The notes: a model not told the origin generated them from the letters alone. A DNA stretch of 64,000 nt from Luteimonas aquatica (GCF_022662575.1 NZ_JALBFU010000002.1:372001-436000), one strand, 5' to 3'. Positions 44,767 to 54,713 are shown, counted from the stretch's first letter. Numbers and translations are program-made.

Positions 44767-45456
44767 TCACGATGCCCGCGTCCTGGCGGCGCCCGGGCGC
44801 TGTCCGTAGGCGCGCAGGAACATCTCGATCGAGGCCTTCAGGTGCTCGTCCACGCTGCCGGTGGTTTCCAGGGCGCAGCCCATCACCAGGCGGTCGTGGA
44901 ACTCGCCCTTGAGCAGGGAGAAGAACTGCACCGCGGCGCGGGGAACGTCGTCGATCTCCAGCTCCCCGGCTTCGATCCGCCGCTGCAGCAGGGCCGCGAA
45001 TCCGTTCTGGATGCGCCGCGGCCCGGCTTCCCAGAACAGGTTGGGCAGCGGCGAATCGGCGATCTGCGGGGTGCACATCAGGCGGTGCCCGGCGACCGCC
45101 TCGGGCGAGCTGATCATGGCGTGGAAGGCCGCGGCGATATCCAGCAGGCGCTCGCGCAGCGGGGTGGCCGGCGAGGGCTCGAACAGGGCCTCGGGCAGCT
45201 GCTGCTCGCAGTGCGCCTTCACCGCTTCCAGGAACAGGGTCTGCTTGTCCCCGTAGTGGCTGTAGACCGTGAGCTTGGAGACCCCGGCCTCGGCCGCGAT
45301 CTGGTCCATGCTCATCCGCTCGTAGCCGTGCAGCAGGAACATCCGCTTGGCGGCTTCCAGGATCGCCGCGCCCTTGGCCAGGTCCTTGGGACGGCCGGGA
45401 CTGGCGGGCTTGCTGGCGCCGGCGGAGGCGGGCTGACGGGTCGGGCGGGCTGACAT
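44767..45456 (-). CDS. TetR/AcrR-family regulator
   Basis: The product is 229 aa. A basic N-terminal tail precedes the helix-turn-helix ILEAAKRMFLLHGYERMSMDQIAAEAGVSKLTVYSHYGDK, quoted here in two familiar halves. The C-terminal domain (RLMCTPQIADSPL...FWEAGPRRI) resembles the AefR-like TetR subgroup. It lies upstream of the pcm-like gene and tolC, so efflux control is a natural guess. The 111-bp region upstream includes ACCGATTGGT, a near-palindrome that could be its operator. Confidence 0.87.
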   Translation of the reverse strand: MSARPTRQPASAGASKPASPGRPKDLAKGAAILEAAKRMFLLHGYERMSMDQIAAEAGVSKLTVYSHYGDKQTLFLEAVKAHCEQQLPEALFEPSPATPLRERLLDIAAAFHAMISSPEAVAGHRLMCTPQIADSPLPNLFWEAGPRRIQNGFAALLQRRIEAGELEIDDVPRAAVQFFSLLKGEFHDRLVMGCALETTGSVDEHLKASIEMFLRAYGQRPGAARTRAS

Positions 45457-45531
45457 GACCTAATACTAGACCAATCGGTTTTGTATTTATAGGCGCGGCC
45501 GCTGAACGCAGGTTCCCGTCCGCAGGGCCAA

Positions 45532-45556
45532 TCCACGGGGTGCGGGTCCCCGTGGA
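45532..45556 (-). terminator. Terminator-like hairpin after leuB
   Basis: A perfect 9-bp stem, TCCACGGGG and complement, with a 7-base loop starts 12 bp after the leuB stop in the direction of transcription. Only a weak ATTGG tail follows, so termination may need help from Rho. Confidence 0.5.
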
Positions 45557-45567
45557 CGGCGGATCCG

Positions 45568-46656
45568 TCAGTCGCGCAGCTCGGCGACCTGGCAGCCGGT
45601 TTCCATGCGGTCGCGTACGGCGGTCGTCACCTCGGCCGTGGTGGCCGCCTGTCCGGCCACCGCCAGGTCGGCGCTGAGGATGCCGGCGTCCAGGGTGGCG
45701 GCGACCGCCTGCTCGATGCAGGCGGCCTCGCGCTCCAGCCCGAGCGAGTGGCGCAGCAGCAGCGCGGCGCTGAGGATCGCGCCGACCGGGTTGGCGATGC
45801 CGCGCCCGGCGATGTCCGGGGCCGAGCCGTGGATGGGCTCGTAAAGTCCGACGCGGCCCTCGCCGAGCGAGGCCGACGGCAGCAGGCCCATCGAGCCGGC
45901 CAGCATCGAGGCCTCGTCGGTGAGGATGTCGCCGAACATGTTCTCGGTGACCACCACGTCGTAGGCGCGCGGGCGCGAGAGCAGGTGCATGGCCATCGAG
46001 TCGACCAGCTGGTGCTCCAGCGTGACGTCCGGGAATTCCTCGCGCGCCACGCGCGATGCGACGTCGCGCCACAGGCGCGAGGTCTCCAGCACGTTGGCCT
46101 TGTCCACCGAGGTGACGTGGCGGCGGCGCTCGCGCGCCAGCGCGCAGGCGCGCCGCACCACGCGCTCGATCTCGGCAGTGGAGTATTCGCACAGGTCGCT
46201 GGCCCGGTCGGCCTCGCGCCGCTTCTGGCCGAAATAGATGCCGCCGGTGAGCTCGCGCACCACCAGCAGGTCGACCCCGGCCAGCAGGTGCGGCTTGATC
46301 GGCGCGGCGCCGAGCGTGGCCGGATGCGGCCGCACCGGCCGCAGGTTGGCGTACAGGCCCAGGCCCTTGCGCAGCGCCAGCAGGCCCTGCTCCGGGCGCA
46401 CCTTGGCGTTGGGGTCGGACCACTTCGGCCCGCCGACGGCGCCCAGCAGCACCGCGTCGGCCTGGCGGCAGGCCTCCAGGGTGGCGGCGGGCAGCGGTTC
46501 GCCGGTGGCGTCGATGGCGGCGCCGCCGATCAGGTGCTCGCGCAGGCGGAAGGTGTGGCCGTAGCGCTGCGCGGTGAACTGCAGCGCCTCCACGGCGGCG
46601 GCGGTGACTTCGGGGCCGATGCCGTCCCCGGGCAGGACGACGATGTCAGCGTGCAT
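45568..46656 (-). CDS. leuB: 3-isopropylmalate dehydrogenase
   Basis: The product is 362 aa. The decarboxylating dehydrogenase signature is intact: [13 protein letters not shown] at the N-terminus, [41 protein letters not shown] and [19 protein letters not shown]. It oxidises 3-isopropylmalate with NAD in leucine synthesis. The start at 46656 overlaps leuD by 11 bases and has GAGG upstream. The alternative at 46677 would add 7 residues. It is the last gene of the ilv-leu operon. Confidence 0.97.
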   Translation of the reverse strand: MHADIVVLPGDGIGPEVTAAAVEALQFTAQRYGHTFRLREHLIGGAAIDATGEPLPAATLEACRQADAVLLGAVGGPKWSDPNAKVRPEQGLLALRKGLGLYANLRPVRPHPATLGAAPIKPHLLAGVDLLVVRELTGGIYFGQKRREADRASDLCEYSTAEIERVVRRACALARERRRHVTSVDKANVLETSRLWRDVASRVAREEFPDVTLEHQLVDSMAMHLLSRPRAYDVVVTENMFGDILTDEASMLAGSMGLLPSASLGEGRVGLYEPIHGSAPDIAGRGIANPVGAILSAALLLRHSLGLEREAACIEQAVAATLDAGILSADLAVAGQAATTAEVTTAVRDRMETGCQVAELRD

Positions 46657-47263
46657 GTTGGCGTGCCTCGTGAGCATGGGTTTCGTAGATTTGAATCTGC
46701 GGCTGGCGGGCGAGCAGGTAGCCCAGTTCGTCGACGCCCTCGAGCAGGCAGGTCTGCGCGAAGGTGTCGAGCGGGAAGGCGTAGGCGCGGCCGTCGGGCG
46801 TGCGCAGCTCGCGCGCGCGCACGTCGACGGTCAGCTCGTCGTCGGGGCGCTGCATCAGCGCCTGCACGTCGGCCTCGTCCAGCACCACCGGCAGCAGGCC
46901 GTTCTTGAGCGCGTTGTTGCGGAAGATGTCGGCGATCTCGCTGCTGACGATGGCCTGCAGGCCGAGGTCGGTCAGCGCCCAGGGCGCGTGCTCGCGCGAG
47001 GAGCCGCAGCCGAAGTTGCGGCCGGCCAGCAGGATGGCGCGATCGGCGTTCTCCGGCCGGTTGAAGGCGAATGCGGGATTCGGCGCGGGTTCGTCCGGCG
47101 CGCTTCCATCGCCCTGCAGGTAGCGCCAGTCGTTGAACGCGTAGCGGCCCAGGCCCTTGCGCTCGGTGGTGGAGAGAAAGCGCGCCGGGATGATCTGGTC
47201 GGTGTCGATGTTGGTCTGGCGCAGCACCACGCTGCGCGAGCGCACGAATTGCAGGCCGCTCAT
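46646..47263 (-). CDS. leuD: 3-isopropylmalate dehydratase small subunit
   Basis: The product is 205 aa. The aconitase swivel domain is clear: [35 protein letters not shown] and [15 protein letters not shown]. With LeuC it isomerises 2- to 3-isopropylmalate. Its ATG overlaps the leuC stop by 4 bases (ATGA). Length and motif spacing are normal for the proteobacterial form. Confidence 0.97.
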   Translation of the reverse strand: MSGLQFVRSRSVVLRQTNIDTDQIIPARFLSTTERKGLGRYAFNDWRYLQGDGSAPDEPAPNPAFAFNRPENADRAILLAGRNFGCGSSREHAPWALTDLGLQAIVSSEIADIFRNNALKNGLLPVVLDEADVQALMQRPDDELTVDVRARELRTPDGRAYAFPLDTFAQTCLLEGVDELGYLLARQPQIQIYETHAHEARQHAR

Positions 47264-48735
47264 CGCGCCACCTCGGCCGTCTGGCGGGCGGCTTCGGCCT
47301 TGCGCGATGCCGCCGCGATCTGGTTGCGCGGATCGCAGACGCGGCCGTTGACCGCGGCCCAGGCGGCGGTCAGCGGCGAGGCCAGCAGGGTGCGCGCCCC
47401 CGGCCCCTGGCGGCCCTCGAAGTTGCGGTTGCTGGTGCTCACCGCCAGCTGTCCCGGTGCGACCAGGTCGCCGTTCATCGCGATGCACATGCTGCAGCCC
47501 GGCTCGCGCCATTCGGCGCCGGCCGCGCGCACCACGGCGTCGATGCCTTCGGCCTCCGCCTCGCGCTTGACCTGTTCGGAGCCGGGCACCACCAGCATGC
47601 GCACGCTGGCGGCGACGGTGCGCCCGCGCAGCACCTGGGCGACGGCGCGCATGTCGCTCAGGCGGCCGTTGGTGCAGGAGCCGACGAAGACCACGTCCAC
47701 CGGCGTGCCGTCCAGCGCGCGGCCCGGTTCCAGGCCCATGTAGTCGAGCGACTTGCGCGCGGCCTCGTCGCCGTCGGCGGGGGCGGGGATCGGCGCGTCG
47801 ACCGCGATCGCGGTGCCGGGATGGGTGCCCCAGGTCAGCGTCGGGCGGATGTCGCGCGCGTCGACGCGCACCTCGCGGTCGAAACGCGCGCCTTCGTCGC
47901 CGACGAACCGCGACCAGCGCGCCCTGGCGTGCGCGAACTCGACGCTCCCGGCGATGCCGGCGCCCGGCGCGCGCGGCGCGCGCGCCAGCCAGGCGTAGGT
48001 GGTCTCGTCCGGCGCCACCATGCCGGCGCGCGCCCCGGCCTCGATGGACATGTTGCACAGGGTCATGCGCTGCTCCATGTCCATCGCGCGGATGGTGGAG
48101 CCGCGGTACTCGATGACGTGGCCGGTGCCGCCGTTGACGCCGATCCTGCCGATGATGTGCAGGATCACGTCCTTGGCGCCGACGCCGGGCGCCAGCTCGC
48201 CCTCGACGGTGATCGCCATGGTCCGCGGCTTGCGCTGCAGCAGGCACTGCGTGGCCAGCACATGGCCGACCTCGCTGGTGCCGATGCCGAAGGCCAATGC
48301 GCCGAAGGCGCCGTGGGTGGAGGTGTGGCTGTCGCCGCAGACGATGGTCATGCCGGGCTGGGTGAAGCCGAGCTCGGGCGCGATCACGTGCACGATGCCG
48401 CGCTGCGCCGAGCCGATGTCGAACAGTTCGATGCCGAACTCGGCGCAGTTGCGCGCCAGCGTTTCCACCTGCAGCGCCGAGGCCTGGCTGGCGTAGGGCA
48501 GCTTGCCGTCTTCGCCGGCCGGCAGCGTCGGCGTGGAATGGTCCATGGTCGCCTTGGTGCGCTCCGGACGGGCCGGCGACAGCCCGCGCGCGCGCAGCTC
48601 GGAGAAGGCCTGCGGCGAGGTGACCTCGTGGATCAGGTGCAGGTCGACGTAGAGCACGGCCGGCGCGGCTTCGCTCTCGGGGACGACGACGTGCGCGTCC
48701 CACAGCTTGTCGAACAGGGTGCGGGGCGCGGTCAT
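47260..48735 (-). CDS. leuC: 3-isopropylmalate dehydratase large subunit
   Basis: The product is 491 aa. Aconitase-family signatures are present: [49 protein letters not shown] in outline, and the [4Fe-4S] ligands in VGSCTNGR and [10 protein letters not shown]. The start at 48735 overlaps the leuA stop by 4 bases. There is nothing unusual except its place inside a ten-gene ilv-leu transcript rather than a separate leu operon. Confidence 0.97.
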   Translation of the reverse strand: MTAPRTLFDKLWDAHVVVPESEAAPAVLYVDLHLIHEVTSPQAFSELRARGLSPARPERTKATMDHSTPTLPAGEDGKLPYASQASALQVETLARNCAEFGIELFDIGSAQRGIVHVIAPELGFTQPGMTIVCGDSHTSTHGAFGALAFGIGTSEVGHVLATQCLLQRKPRTMAITVEGELAPGVGAKDVILHIIGRIGVNGGTGHVIEYRGSTIRAMDMEQRMTLCNMSIEAGARAGMVAPDETTYAWLARAPRAPGAGIAGSVEFAHARARWSRFVGDEGARFDREVRVDARDIRPTLTWGTHPGTAIAVDAPIPAPADGDEAARKSLDYMGLEPGRALDGTPVDVVFVGSCTNGRLSDMRAVAQVLRGRTVAASVRMLVVPGSEQVKREAEAEGIDAVVRAAGAEWREPGCSMCIAMNGDLVAPGQLAVSTSNRNFEGRQGPGARTLLASPLTAAWAAVNGRVCDPRNQIAAASRKAEAARQTAEVAR

Positions 48736-50348
48736 GCGGCCACCATGTCGGCGTCGGCATGGCGGCGCGCGCGCAGCACGCGGTTGGCGATGTCCAGCCA
48801 GGCGAGCGCGCTGGCCTCGATGATGTCGCGGCTGGTGCCGCGGCCTTCATAAGTAGTGCCCTCGTAGGCGCGGCCGTCGTCGTCGTCGCAGCGCACGCTC
48901 AGGTTGGCCTCGCCGCGCGCGTCGGCGCCGATGCCGACGCTGTGCACCTGGTAGCTCTCCAGGGTGAGGTTGACGCCCGTGGCCGAGGCCAGCGCCGCGA
49001 ACAGCGCATCGACCGGGCCATCGCCGAGCGCGCTCTCGCTCACGCGCTTGCCGTCCGGGTCGGACAGCTCGACCTGGGCGCTGGCGCGCTGGCCGCGGTC
49101 GCTGACCGTCATCGAGGCCAGGCGGAAGCCCTGGCCGCGCCCGCCCTCGTAGGCGTCGGTGCCGTGCATCAGCGCTTCCAGGTCGCCGTCGTCGATCACC
49201 CGCTGCTGTTCGCACAGCGCCTTGAAGTCGGCGAAGACGCGATCCAGCTGCTCGTCCTCCAGCGCGTAGCCCAGCGCGCGCAGGCGGTGCGCGACCGCGG
49301 CGCGGCCGCTGTGGCGGCCCAGCACCATTTGCGAATCCGGCCAGCCCACGTCCTCCGGACGCATGATCTCGTAGGTGCCGCGGTGGCGCAGCATGCCGTG
49401 CTGGTGGATGCCCGATTCGTGGGCGAAGGCGTTGGCGCCGACGATGGCCTTGTTGCGCTGCACCGGCATGCCGATCAGGCGGGTGAGCAGCTGCGAGGCC
49501 GGCAGCAGGCGCTGCGTGTCGATGCCGGTGTCGGCCTCGAACCAGGCGTTGCGCACCTTCAGCGCCATCACCAGCTCTTCCATCGCGCAGTTGCCGGCGC
49601 GCTCGCCGATGCCGTTGACGGTGCACTCGACCTGGCGCGCGCCGCCCTCGATCGCGGCCAGCGAGTTGGCGACCGCCATGCCGAGATCGTTGTGGCAGTG
49701 GGCGCTGAAGATCACCCCGCGGGCGCCTGGCACGGTGCCGATCAGGAATTCGAACAGCGCGCGTATTTCCTGCGGCGTGGTGTAGCCCAGGGTATCCGGC
49801 ACGTTGATGGTGCCGGCGCCGTTGACGATGGCCGCGGCGCAGGCCTCGGCCAGGAAGTCGCGCTCGGTGCGGATGCCGTCCTCGGCGGAGAACTCGACGT
49901 CGTCGACCAGGGCGCGCGCCTGCGCGACGCTGGCGGCGATGGAGTCCAGCACCTGCTGCTTGCTCATGCGCAGCTTGTGCTCGCGGTGCAGCGGGCTGGT
50001 GGACAGGAACAGGTGCAGGCGCGGGTTGGCGGCGCCTTCCAGCGCGCGCACCGAGGCCTCGATGTCCGTGGGCAGGCAGCGCGAAAGCACGCACAGCGTC
50101 GGCCGGCGCAGCTCCTTGGCGATCATCGCCGCGGCCTCGCGGTCGGATTGCGAGCTGGCCGGGAAGCCGGTCTCGATCACGTCCACGCCGAGCTCGTCGA
50201 GCGCCCGCGCCATCACCAGCTTCTGCTGCGGCGACATGCTGCAGCCGGGCGATTGCTCGCCGTCGCGCAGGGTGGTGTCGAAGATGCGCACGCGGGCGCC
50301 GCCCGGGGAGGCCGGGCTGGTCGGTACTCGACCTTCTGTCGTGTTCAT
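48732..50348 (-). CDS. leuA: 2-isopropylmalate synthase
   Basis: The product is 538 aa. [18 protein letters not shown] is the DRE-TIM metallolyase motif, with [17 protein letters not shown] for the metal site and the C-terminal leucine-binding regulatory domain ([18 protein letters not shown]). It condenses acetyl-CoA with 2-ketoisovalerate. Its ATG overlaps the ilvA stop by 4 bases, and the likely ribosome binding site GAGGAAAT lies inside the ilvA tail derived from a repeat. Confidence 0.97.
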   Translation of the reverse strand: MNTTEGRVPTSPASPGGARVRIFDTTLRDGEQSPGCSMSPQQKLVMARALDELGVDVIETGFPASSQSDREAAAMIAKELRRPTLCVLSRCLPTDIEASVRALEGAANPRLHLFLSTSPLHREHKLRMSKQQVLDSIAASVAQARALVDDVEFSAEDGIRTERDFLAEACAAAIVNGAGTINVPDTLGYTTPQEIRALFEFLIGTVPGARGVIFSAHCHNDLGMAVANSLAAIEGGARQVECTVNGIGERAGNCAMEELVMALKVRNAWFEADTGIDTQRLLPASQLLTRLIGMPVQRNKAIVGANAFAHESGIHQHGMLRHRGTYEIMRPEDVGWPDSQMVLGRHSGRAAVAHRLRALGYALEDEQLDRVFADFKALCEQQRVIDDGDLEALMHGTDAYEGGRGQGFRLASMTVSDRGQRASAQVELSDPDGKRVSESALGDGPVDALFAALASATGVNLTLESYQVHSVGIGADARGEANLSVRCDDDDGRAYEGTTYEGRGTSRDIIEASALAWLDIANRVLRARRHADADMVAA

Positions 50349-51547
50349 GCGGGGATTTCCTCGGGGATTTCGTGTTGCGCGTTCGTCAGGGGAGAGGGAG
50401 CGGAGGCGTCGTTCCCGCGGGAGCGGGAATCCGCTGGCTTCGCGATCGCGCGGGGCGCGCCGAAGTCAGCGGATTCCCGCCTGCGCGGGAACGACGGCGT
50501 AAGTCGGGCACGCGTCGGCGGCGTGGCGGCGTCGACCTCGCGCACCCGGCGGCGCGGCTTGCGCGGCGGGCGCGGGCGCACTTCCGACAGCAGCCTGGCC
50601 AGCACCAGGGCGTCGACGTTGCCGCCGGAGACGACCGCGCACTTGCGCTTGCCGACCACGCGGCGCCCGGCCGCCAGCGCCAGGGCGCCGGCGCCCTCGG
50701 CGATGACGTGTTCCTCCAGCGCCAGCCGCACCAGGGTTTCGCGCAGCTCGGCCTCGCGCACGATGACGACGTCGTCGAGCAGGGTGTCCAGCACGCGGCG
50801 CGTCAGCTGCCCGGGCACCTTCACGCGCACGCCGTCGGCCAGGGTGGCGGCGGGTTCGCGCGCGGCGGTGTCGCCGCGCAGCGCGCGCGCCATCGCGTCC
50901 ACGCCCTCGACCTGGGCGCCGACGATGCGCACGCCCTGCCGCCGCGACGCCTGTGTCGCGGATAGGCACGTTTTCAATGCCAGCGCGACACCGGCCGCCA
51001 GGCCGCCGCCGCCGATCGGCACCAGCACCACGTCCGGCGACAGCGCCGCCAGTTCCAGGCCGACCGTGCCCTGGCCGGCGATCACGTCGGCATCGTCGAA
51101 GGCCGACAGCAGCCGGTAGTCGTGCTGCGCGGCCAGTTCCGCGGCGAAGGCCTTGGCCTCGTCGTAGCTTTCGCCGTGCAGGCGCACGGTGGCGCCCCAG
51201 TGGGCGACGCCGGCGACCTTGGTTTCCGGCGCGCAGCGCGGCATCACCGTGATCACCGGCATGCCCAGCCGGTAGGCGGCCCAGGCCAGGCCCTGGGCAT
51301 GGTTGCCGGCCGAGGCGGTGATCACCGTGCGCTCGTCGCCGCGCTCGCGCGCGGCCAGCAGGGCGTTCATCGCGCCGCGCACCTTGTAGGAGCCGGTGCG
51401 CTGCAGGTTTTCGAGCTTGAGCCAGCAGCCGAAGCGTTCGGCGTAATGGGTCGGGGTGACGTCCAGATAGCGCCGCAGCCGCGCCTGCGCCGCCAGCACG
51501 TCGGCGGCGGAGACGGGGGTGTCGCTGGCTACGGCGGGATCGTTCAT
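50345..51547 (-). CDS. ilvA: Threonine dehydratase with repeat-derived C-terminal tail
   Basis: The product is 400 aa. The PLP lysine lies in [10 protein letters not shown], followed by [15 protein letters not shown] and the cofactor loop [11 protein letters not shown]. It makes 2-ketobutyrate from threonine, the entry to isoleucine. It is the short type with no full ACT-domain regulatory region. Residues about 325-400 are a basic, proline-rich tail. Within it, SFPRRRES and DSRSRGND are the in-frame translation of a palindromic repeat at 50407-50496. Confidence 0.93.
   Translation of the reverse strand: MNDPAVASDTPVSAADVLAAQARLRRYLDVTPTHYAERFGCWLKLENLQRTGSYKVRGAMNALLAARERGDERTVITASAGNHAQGLAWAAYRLGMPVITVMPRCAPETKVAGVAHWGATVRLHGESYDEAKAFAAELAAQHDYRLLSAFDDADVIAGQGTVGLELAALSPDVVLVPIGGGGLAAGVALALKTCLSATQASRRQGVRIVGAQVEGVDAMARALRGDTAAREPAATLADGVRVKVPGQLTRRVLDTLLDDVVIVREAELRETLVRLALEEHVIAEGAGALALAAGRRVVGKRKCAVVSGGNVDALVLARLLSEVRPRPPRKPRRRVREVDAATPPTRARLTPSFPRRRESADFGAPRAIAKPADSRSRGNDASAPSPLTNAQHEIPEEIPA
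50407..50496. repeat. 90-bp palindromic repeat inside the 3' end of ilvA
   Basis: Arms of 30 bp (50407-50436 and 50467-50496) match at 27 of 30 positions. Each contains the CGTTCCCGCG...GCGGGAATCC core typical of a widespread class of bacterial palindromic repeats that translate as SFPRRRES/SRxRGND. A further GGCTTCG/CGAAGTC pairing extends the hairpin inward. Confidence 0.85.
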
Positions 51548-51560
51548 GGTCGTGTCGGCC

Positions 51561-52550
51561 TCAGACCGGCGTCAGCCACTGCGCCGACGCCGATTCCTCG
51601 CCGCGCACCACGCGCGCGTACAGCGCCGCCAGCTCGCGCGTGACCGGGTTGTCGCCGAAGCGGCGCTCCTCGATCTCGGCGATCGGCGCCACTTCCGCGG
51701 CGGTGCCGCAGGCGAACACCTCGTCGGCCTCCAGCAGTTCCTCGAACGTCAGCGATCGCGACACCGCGCCGGAGAGCGTCATCAGCGTGTCGCGGGTGAT
51801 GCCGGGCAGGGCGTCGCGATGCTCGACGGCGGTGACGCGGCCGTCCTTCACGGCGAACACGTTCGCGCCGGTGCACTCGACCACGAAGCCGTCCCTGTCC
51901 ACGAACAGCGCCTCGTCGAAGCCGCGCGCCTTGCTCTCGCGCTTGGCCAGGATCGAGTTGACGTAGGCGCCGCACAGCTTCAGCGGCGGCAGCGAATCGG
52001 CGGGGTTGCGCCGCCAGCTCGACACCGCGACCCGCGCGCGCGACCCGGCCAGGTGCACCAGGGTGGGCGTGGTGGATACCATCATGTGCTGCGGGCGCCC
52101 GCTCACGTCCAGGCCGAAACCGCCCTCGCCGTACCAGGCCAGCGGGCGGATGTAGGCGTCGCGGTGGCGATTGGCGCGCAGCGTCGCCAGCGTGGCCTCG
52201 GTGGCCTGCTGCGCGTCGAACTGCATGCCCAGCAGCTCGGCGCCGCGGCGCATGCGCTCCAGGTGCTCGGGCAGGCGGAACACGGCCGCACCGCTCGCGG
52301 TGGCGTAGGCGCGGATGCCCTCGAACACGCCGCTGCCGTAATGCATGGCGTGGGTGGTCAGGTCGGCCTGCAGCGCGTCGACGTCGGCGATCTGCCCGTC
52401 GAACCAGAGCTTGGGGCGAGCATCGGCCGCTTGCGCGCCATTGGCGCGCGCCGATGCGAGCGCCCGGCCATGGACGGCCGGGCCGGACGTCATGGTGTCC
52501 GATTGCGTCGCCATGGAAGGCTGCGATGATTCCAAGAGGGTCACGGACAC
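51561..52550 (-). CDS. ilvE: Branched-chain amino-acid aminotransferase with repeat-derived N-terminus
   Basis: The product is 329 aa if the GTG at 52550 is used. The fold-IV core starts at PKLWFDGQIADVDALQ. HAMHYGSGVFEGIRAY is the family pattern, with AYVNSILAKRESKARGFDEAL carrying the PLP lysine. It makes Ile, Val and Leu from their 2-oxo acids. Residues about 10-45 are encoded by bipartite repeat copy C and its flanking hairpin. No ATG, GTG or TTG lies between the repeat and the conserved core. Starts are GTG 52550 or 52544 (overlapping ilvM), or ATG 52514 or 52493, both inside the repeat. Confidence 0.94.
   Translation of the reverse strand: MSVTLLESSQPSMATQSDTMTSGPAVHGRALASARANGAQAADARPKLWFDGQIADVDALQADLTTHAMHYGSGVFEGIRAYATASGAAVFRLPEHLERMRRGAELLGMQFDAQQATEATLATLRANRHRDAYIRPLAWYGEGGFGLDVSGRPQHMMVSTTPTLVHLAGSRARVAVSSWRRNPADSLPPLKLCGAYVNSILAKRESKARGFDEALFVDRDGFVVECTGANVFAVKDGRVTAVEHRDALPGITRDTLMTLSGAVSRSLTFEELLEADEVFACGTAAEVAPIAEIEERRFGDNPVTRELAALYARVVRGEESASAQWLTPV
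52433..52449. repeat. 8-bp GC hairpin flanking repeat copy C
   Basis: GCGCGCCA and its complement are separated by a single T, 8 bp before repeat copy C and inside the ilvE coding region. The sequence is unrelated to the hairpins that flank the other three copies. Confidence 0.6.
52458..52528 (+). repeat. Bipartite repeat, copy C, inside the ilvE coding sequence
   Basis: GAGCG, hairpin CCCGGCCATGGACGGCCGGG, CCGGACG, a 19-base unconserved spacer and CGCCATGGAAGGCTGCGATG. It reads in frame on the minus strand as the N-terminal extension of IlvE (for example SGPAVHGRA) and contains both ATG candidates for ilvE. Confidence 0.85.
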
Positions 52551-52777
52551 GGCACCACCTCGACCGACAGGCAGTCGTAGAGCTTGGCCAGCTGCTGCTG
52601 CAGCGACTCGTCGGAGCGCTCGCCCTCGACGGTCATGCGCAGGTGCCAGCGGTCGCCGTCGGGCTGCGCCTCGCCGTCCACCGACACCGGGCGGAAGCCG
52701 CGCCGCTCGGCGGTGCCGAGCACGCGGGCGAGCGCGCCCTCGGCGTGTCGCAGGGTGAGTTCAAGCTGGTATCGCAT
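52541..52777 (-). CDS. ilvM: Acetolactate synthase small subunit, IlvM type
   Basis: The product is 78 aa, a single ACT domain: MRYQLELTLRHAEGALARVLGTAERRGF in outline, with VDGEAQPDGDRWHLRMTVEG. Short IlvM-type subunits pair with IlvG in acetohydroxyacid synthase II. The ATG at 52777 overlaps the ilvG stop by 17 bases, the classic ilvGM arrangement. A longer frame to 52843 lies wholly within ilvG and is rejected. Its stop overlaps the ilvE GTG. Confidence 0.9.
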   Translation of the reverse strand: MRYQLELTLRHAEGALARVLGTAERRGFRPVSVDGEAQPDGDRWHLRMTVEGERSDESLQQQLAKLYDCLSVEVVPCP

Positions 52778-54578
52778 GGGGCAGCACCTCGGGGGGAGTG
52801 GAAGCCGGGGGCGCGGCAGGCTGCGCGGCGGCCTGCTCGGCATCCAGCATCTGCGCGTTGTTGTGGTTGGGCGGCACCAGCGGCCAGACGTTCGCGGCGG
52901 TGTCGATCGCCACGTGCAGCAGCGCCGGGCCGGGGGCGTCGAGCAGGGCGCGCAGCGCGTCCTCGACGTCGGCGGCGCGGTCCACCGACAGCGCCTCGAT
53001 GCCGAAGGCGCGCGCGACGACCGCGAAGTCCGGGTTGTCGGACAGGTCGATCTCGGAATAGCGGCGGTCGAAGAACAGTTCCTGCCACTGCCGCACCATG
53101 CCCAGGGCCTGGTTGTCGAGCAGCACGATCTTCACCGGCAGGCCGTAGCGGCGCAGCGTGGCCAGCTCCTGCACGTTCATCAGGAACGAGCCGTCGCCGC
53201 TCACGCACACCACCTGCGCCTTGGGGTTTTCCTGCTTTTGGAAAGCGAGCAGCGCGCCGATCGCCGCCGGCAGGCCGAAGCCCATCGCGCCCAGCGCGCC
53301 GCTGGTCAGGTGCTGGCGCGGATGCGCGAAGCGCCAGTGCTGCGCCACCCACATCTGGTGCTGGCCGACGTCGCAGGCGACGATGGCCTCGGGCGCCAGC
53401 TCCGACATGCGCTTGAGCAGGGACGGCGCGTAGACGCGGTCGCCGGGCGCGTCGTAGCGCGCGCCGAAGCGCAGCTTGCGCTCCAGGCACAGGCCGCGCC
53501 AGGCGCGGCGCGCCGCGGCGTGGCGGCCGTGCATCTGCGCCGCGCACGGCGGCGCCAGCCGCGACAGGCTGGCGGCCACGTCGCCCGGCACGCGCACGTC
53601 GGCCTCGCGCAGCTTGCCGATCTCGCACGCGTCCGCGTCCAGGTGCACGACGCGCGCATTGGGCGCGAACTCGGCCAGCTTGCCGGTGGCGCGGTCGTCG
53701 AAGCGGGCGCCGGCCACGATCAGCAGATCGGCTTCCTGCACCGCCATGTTCGCCGCGCGGGTGCCGTGCATGCCCAGCATGCCCAGGTTGCAGGGGTGCG
53801 CGGCCGGCAGCGCGCCTTGTGCTTTCAATGTCAGCACGGTGGGGATGCGGGTCTGCTCGACGAAATCGCGGAAGGCGTCCACCGCCTCGCCGAGCACGAG
53901 TCCGCCGCCGCCGTACACCACCGGCTTCCTCGCCTGCGCGATCAGCGCGGCGGCCTCGTGCATGGCGGCGTCCGAGGGCGGCGGCACCGCGTCGCAGGCC
54001 GCCGGCGCGTGCGCGGGCAGGTGCGAGGCGTCGGCGATCTGCACGTCCTTGGGCAGGTCGATCAGCACCGGGCCGGGCCGGCCGCTGCGCGCCAGGCGGA
54101 AGGCCTCGGCGACCACGCGCGGCAGTTCGTCGACGCGGCGCGGCAGGAAGCTGTGCTTGACGATGGGCATGGTCATGCCGAACACGTCCAGTTCCTGGAA
54201 CGCGTCGGTCCCCATCAATGCGGTCGGCACCTGGCCGGTGATGCACACCATCGGCACCGAATCGAGCATCGCGTCGGCGATGCCGGTGACCAGGTTGGAG
54301 GCGCCGGGGCCGGAGGTGGCCACGCACACGCCGACGCGGCCGCTGGCGCGCGCATAGCCGTTCGCGGCGAAGGCCGCGCCCTGCTCGTGGCGCACCAGGA
54401 TGTGTTTCAGGTCCGCACCGTGCAGGGCGTCGTAGAAGGGCATGATCGCGCCGCCCGGATAGCCGAACAGCGTGTCCACGCCCTCGGCGGCCAGCGCCTG
54501 CACCAGCCAGCGCGCCCCGTTGACCGGGGCTTGGGCGGGTTGTGCGGAGGGTTGATCGGAAGGCTCGGAGGATGACAT
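52761..54578 (-). CDS. ilvG: Acetolactate synthase large subunit, IlvG type
   Basis: The product is 605 aa. ThDP-enzyme landmarks: VDTLFGYPGGAIMPFYDAL, the catalytic Glu in LVRHEQGAAFAANGYA, FQELDVFGMTMPIVKHSF, and the ThDP motif CVSGDGSFLMNVQELATLRRYGLP, read as GDG through LLDNQALGMVRQWQ. It makes acetolactate and acetohydroxybutyrate. The C-terminus has an extra alanine/proline-rich tail. Start 54578 is preferred over 54686 because upstream residues come from the hairpin element at 54600-54713. Confidence 0.95.
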   Translation of the reverse strand: MSSSEPSDQPSAQPAQAPVNGARWLVQALAAEGVDTLFGYPGGAIMPFYDALHGADLKHILVRHEQGAAFAANGYARASGRVGVCVATSGPGASNLVTGIADAMLDSVPMVCITGQVPTALMGTDAFQELDVFGMTMPIVKHSFLPRRVDELPRVVAEAFRLARSGRPGPVLIDLPKDVQIADASHLPAHAPAACDAVPPPSDAAMHEAAALIAQARKPVVYGGGGLVLGEAVDAFRDFVEQTRIPTVLTLKAQGALPAAHPCNLGMLGMHGTRAANMAVQEADLLIVAGARFDDRATGKLAEFAPNARVVHLDADACEIGKLREADVRVPGDVAASLSRLAPPCAAQMHGRHAAARRAWRGLCLERKLRFGARYDAPGDRVYAPSLLKRMSELAPEAIVACDVGQHQMWVAQHWRFAHPRQHLTSGALGAMGFGLPAAIGALLAFQKQENPKAQVVCVSGDGSFLMNVQELATLRRYGLPVKIVLLDNQALGMVRQWQELFFDRRYSEIDLSDNPDFAVVARAFGIEALSVDRAADVEDALRALLDAPGPALLHVAIDTAANVWPLVPPNHNNAQMLDAEQAAAQPAAPPASTPPEVLPHAIPA

Positions 54579-54599
54579 CGAAAGGTCCCGGATTTTGAG

Positions 54600-54713
54600 C
54601 CCCTCTCCCGCTGGCGGGAGAGGGGTTGGGGTGAGGGCGCTTTTCGCGAAAAGCCGTCCCCTCACCCTCGCTCGCTGCGCTCGCATTTCCCTCTCCCGCC
54701 TTGCGGGAGAGGG
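54600..54713. repeat. Composite hairpin repeat between ilvC and ilvG
   Basis: Two near-identical hairpins, CCCCTCTCCCGC-TG-GCGGGAGAGGGG (54600-54625) and CCCTCTCCCGC-CTT-GCGGGAGAGGG (54689-54713), flank a GGTGAGGG/CCCTCACC pairing and a CGCTTTTCGCGAAAAG palindrome-like centre. This CCCTCTCCC...GTGAGGG motif is a familiar repeat in many proteobacterial genomes. Only one copy is in the window. It fills the 142-bp ilvC-ilvG gap. Confidence 0.8.

Noticed and set aside
52761-52843. Longer ilvM start at 52843
   Set aside because: It would lie wholly inside ilvG and add only a proline/arginine-rich segment. The ACT domain begins at the ATG at 52777.
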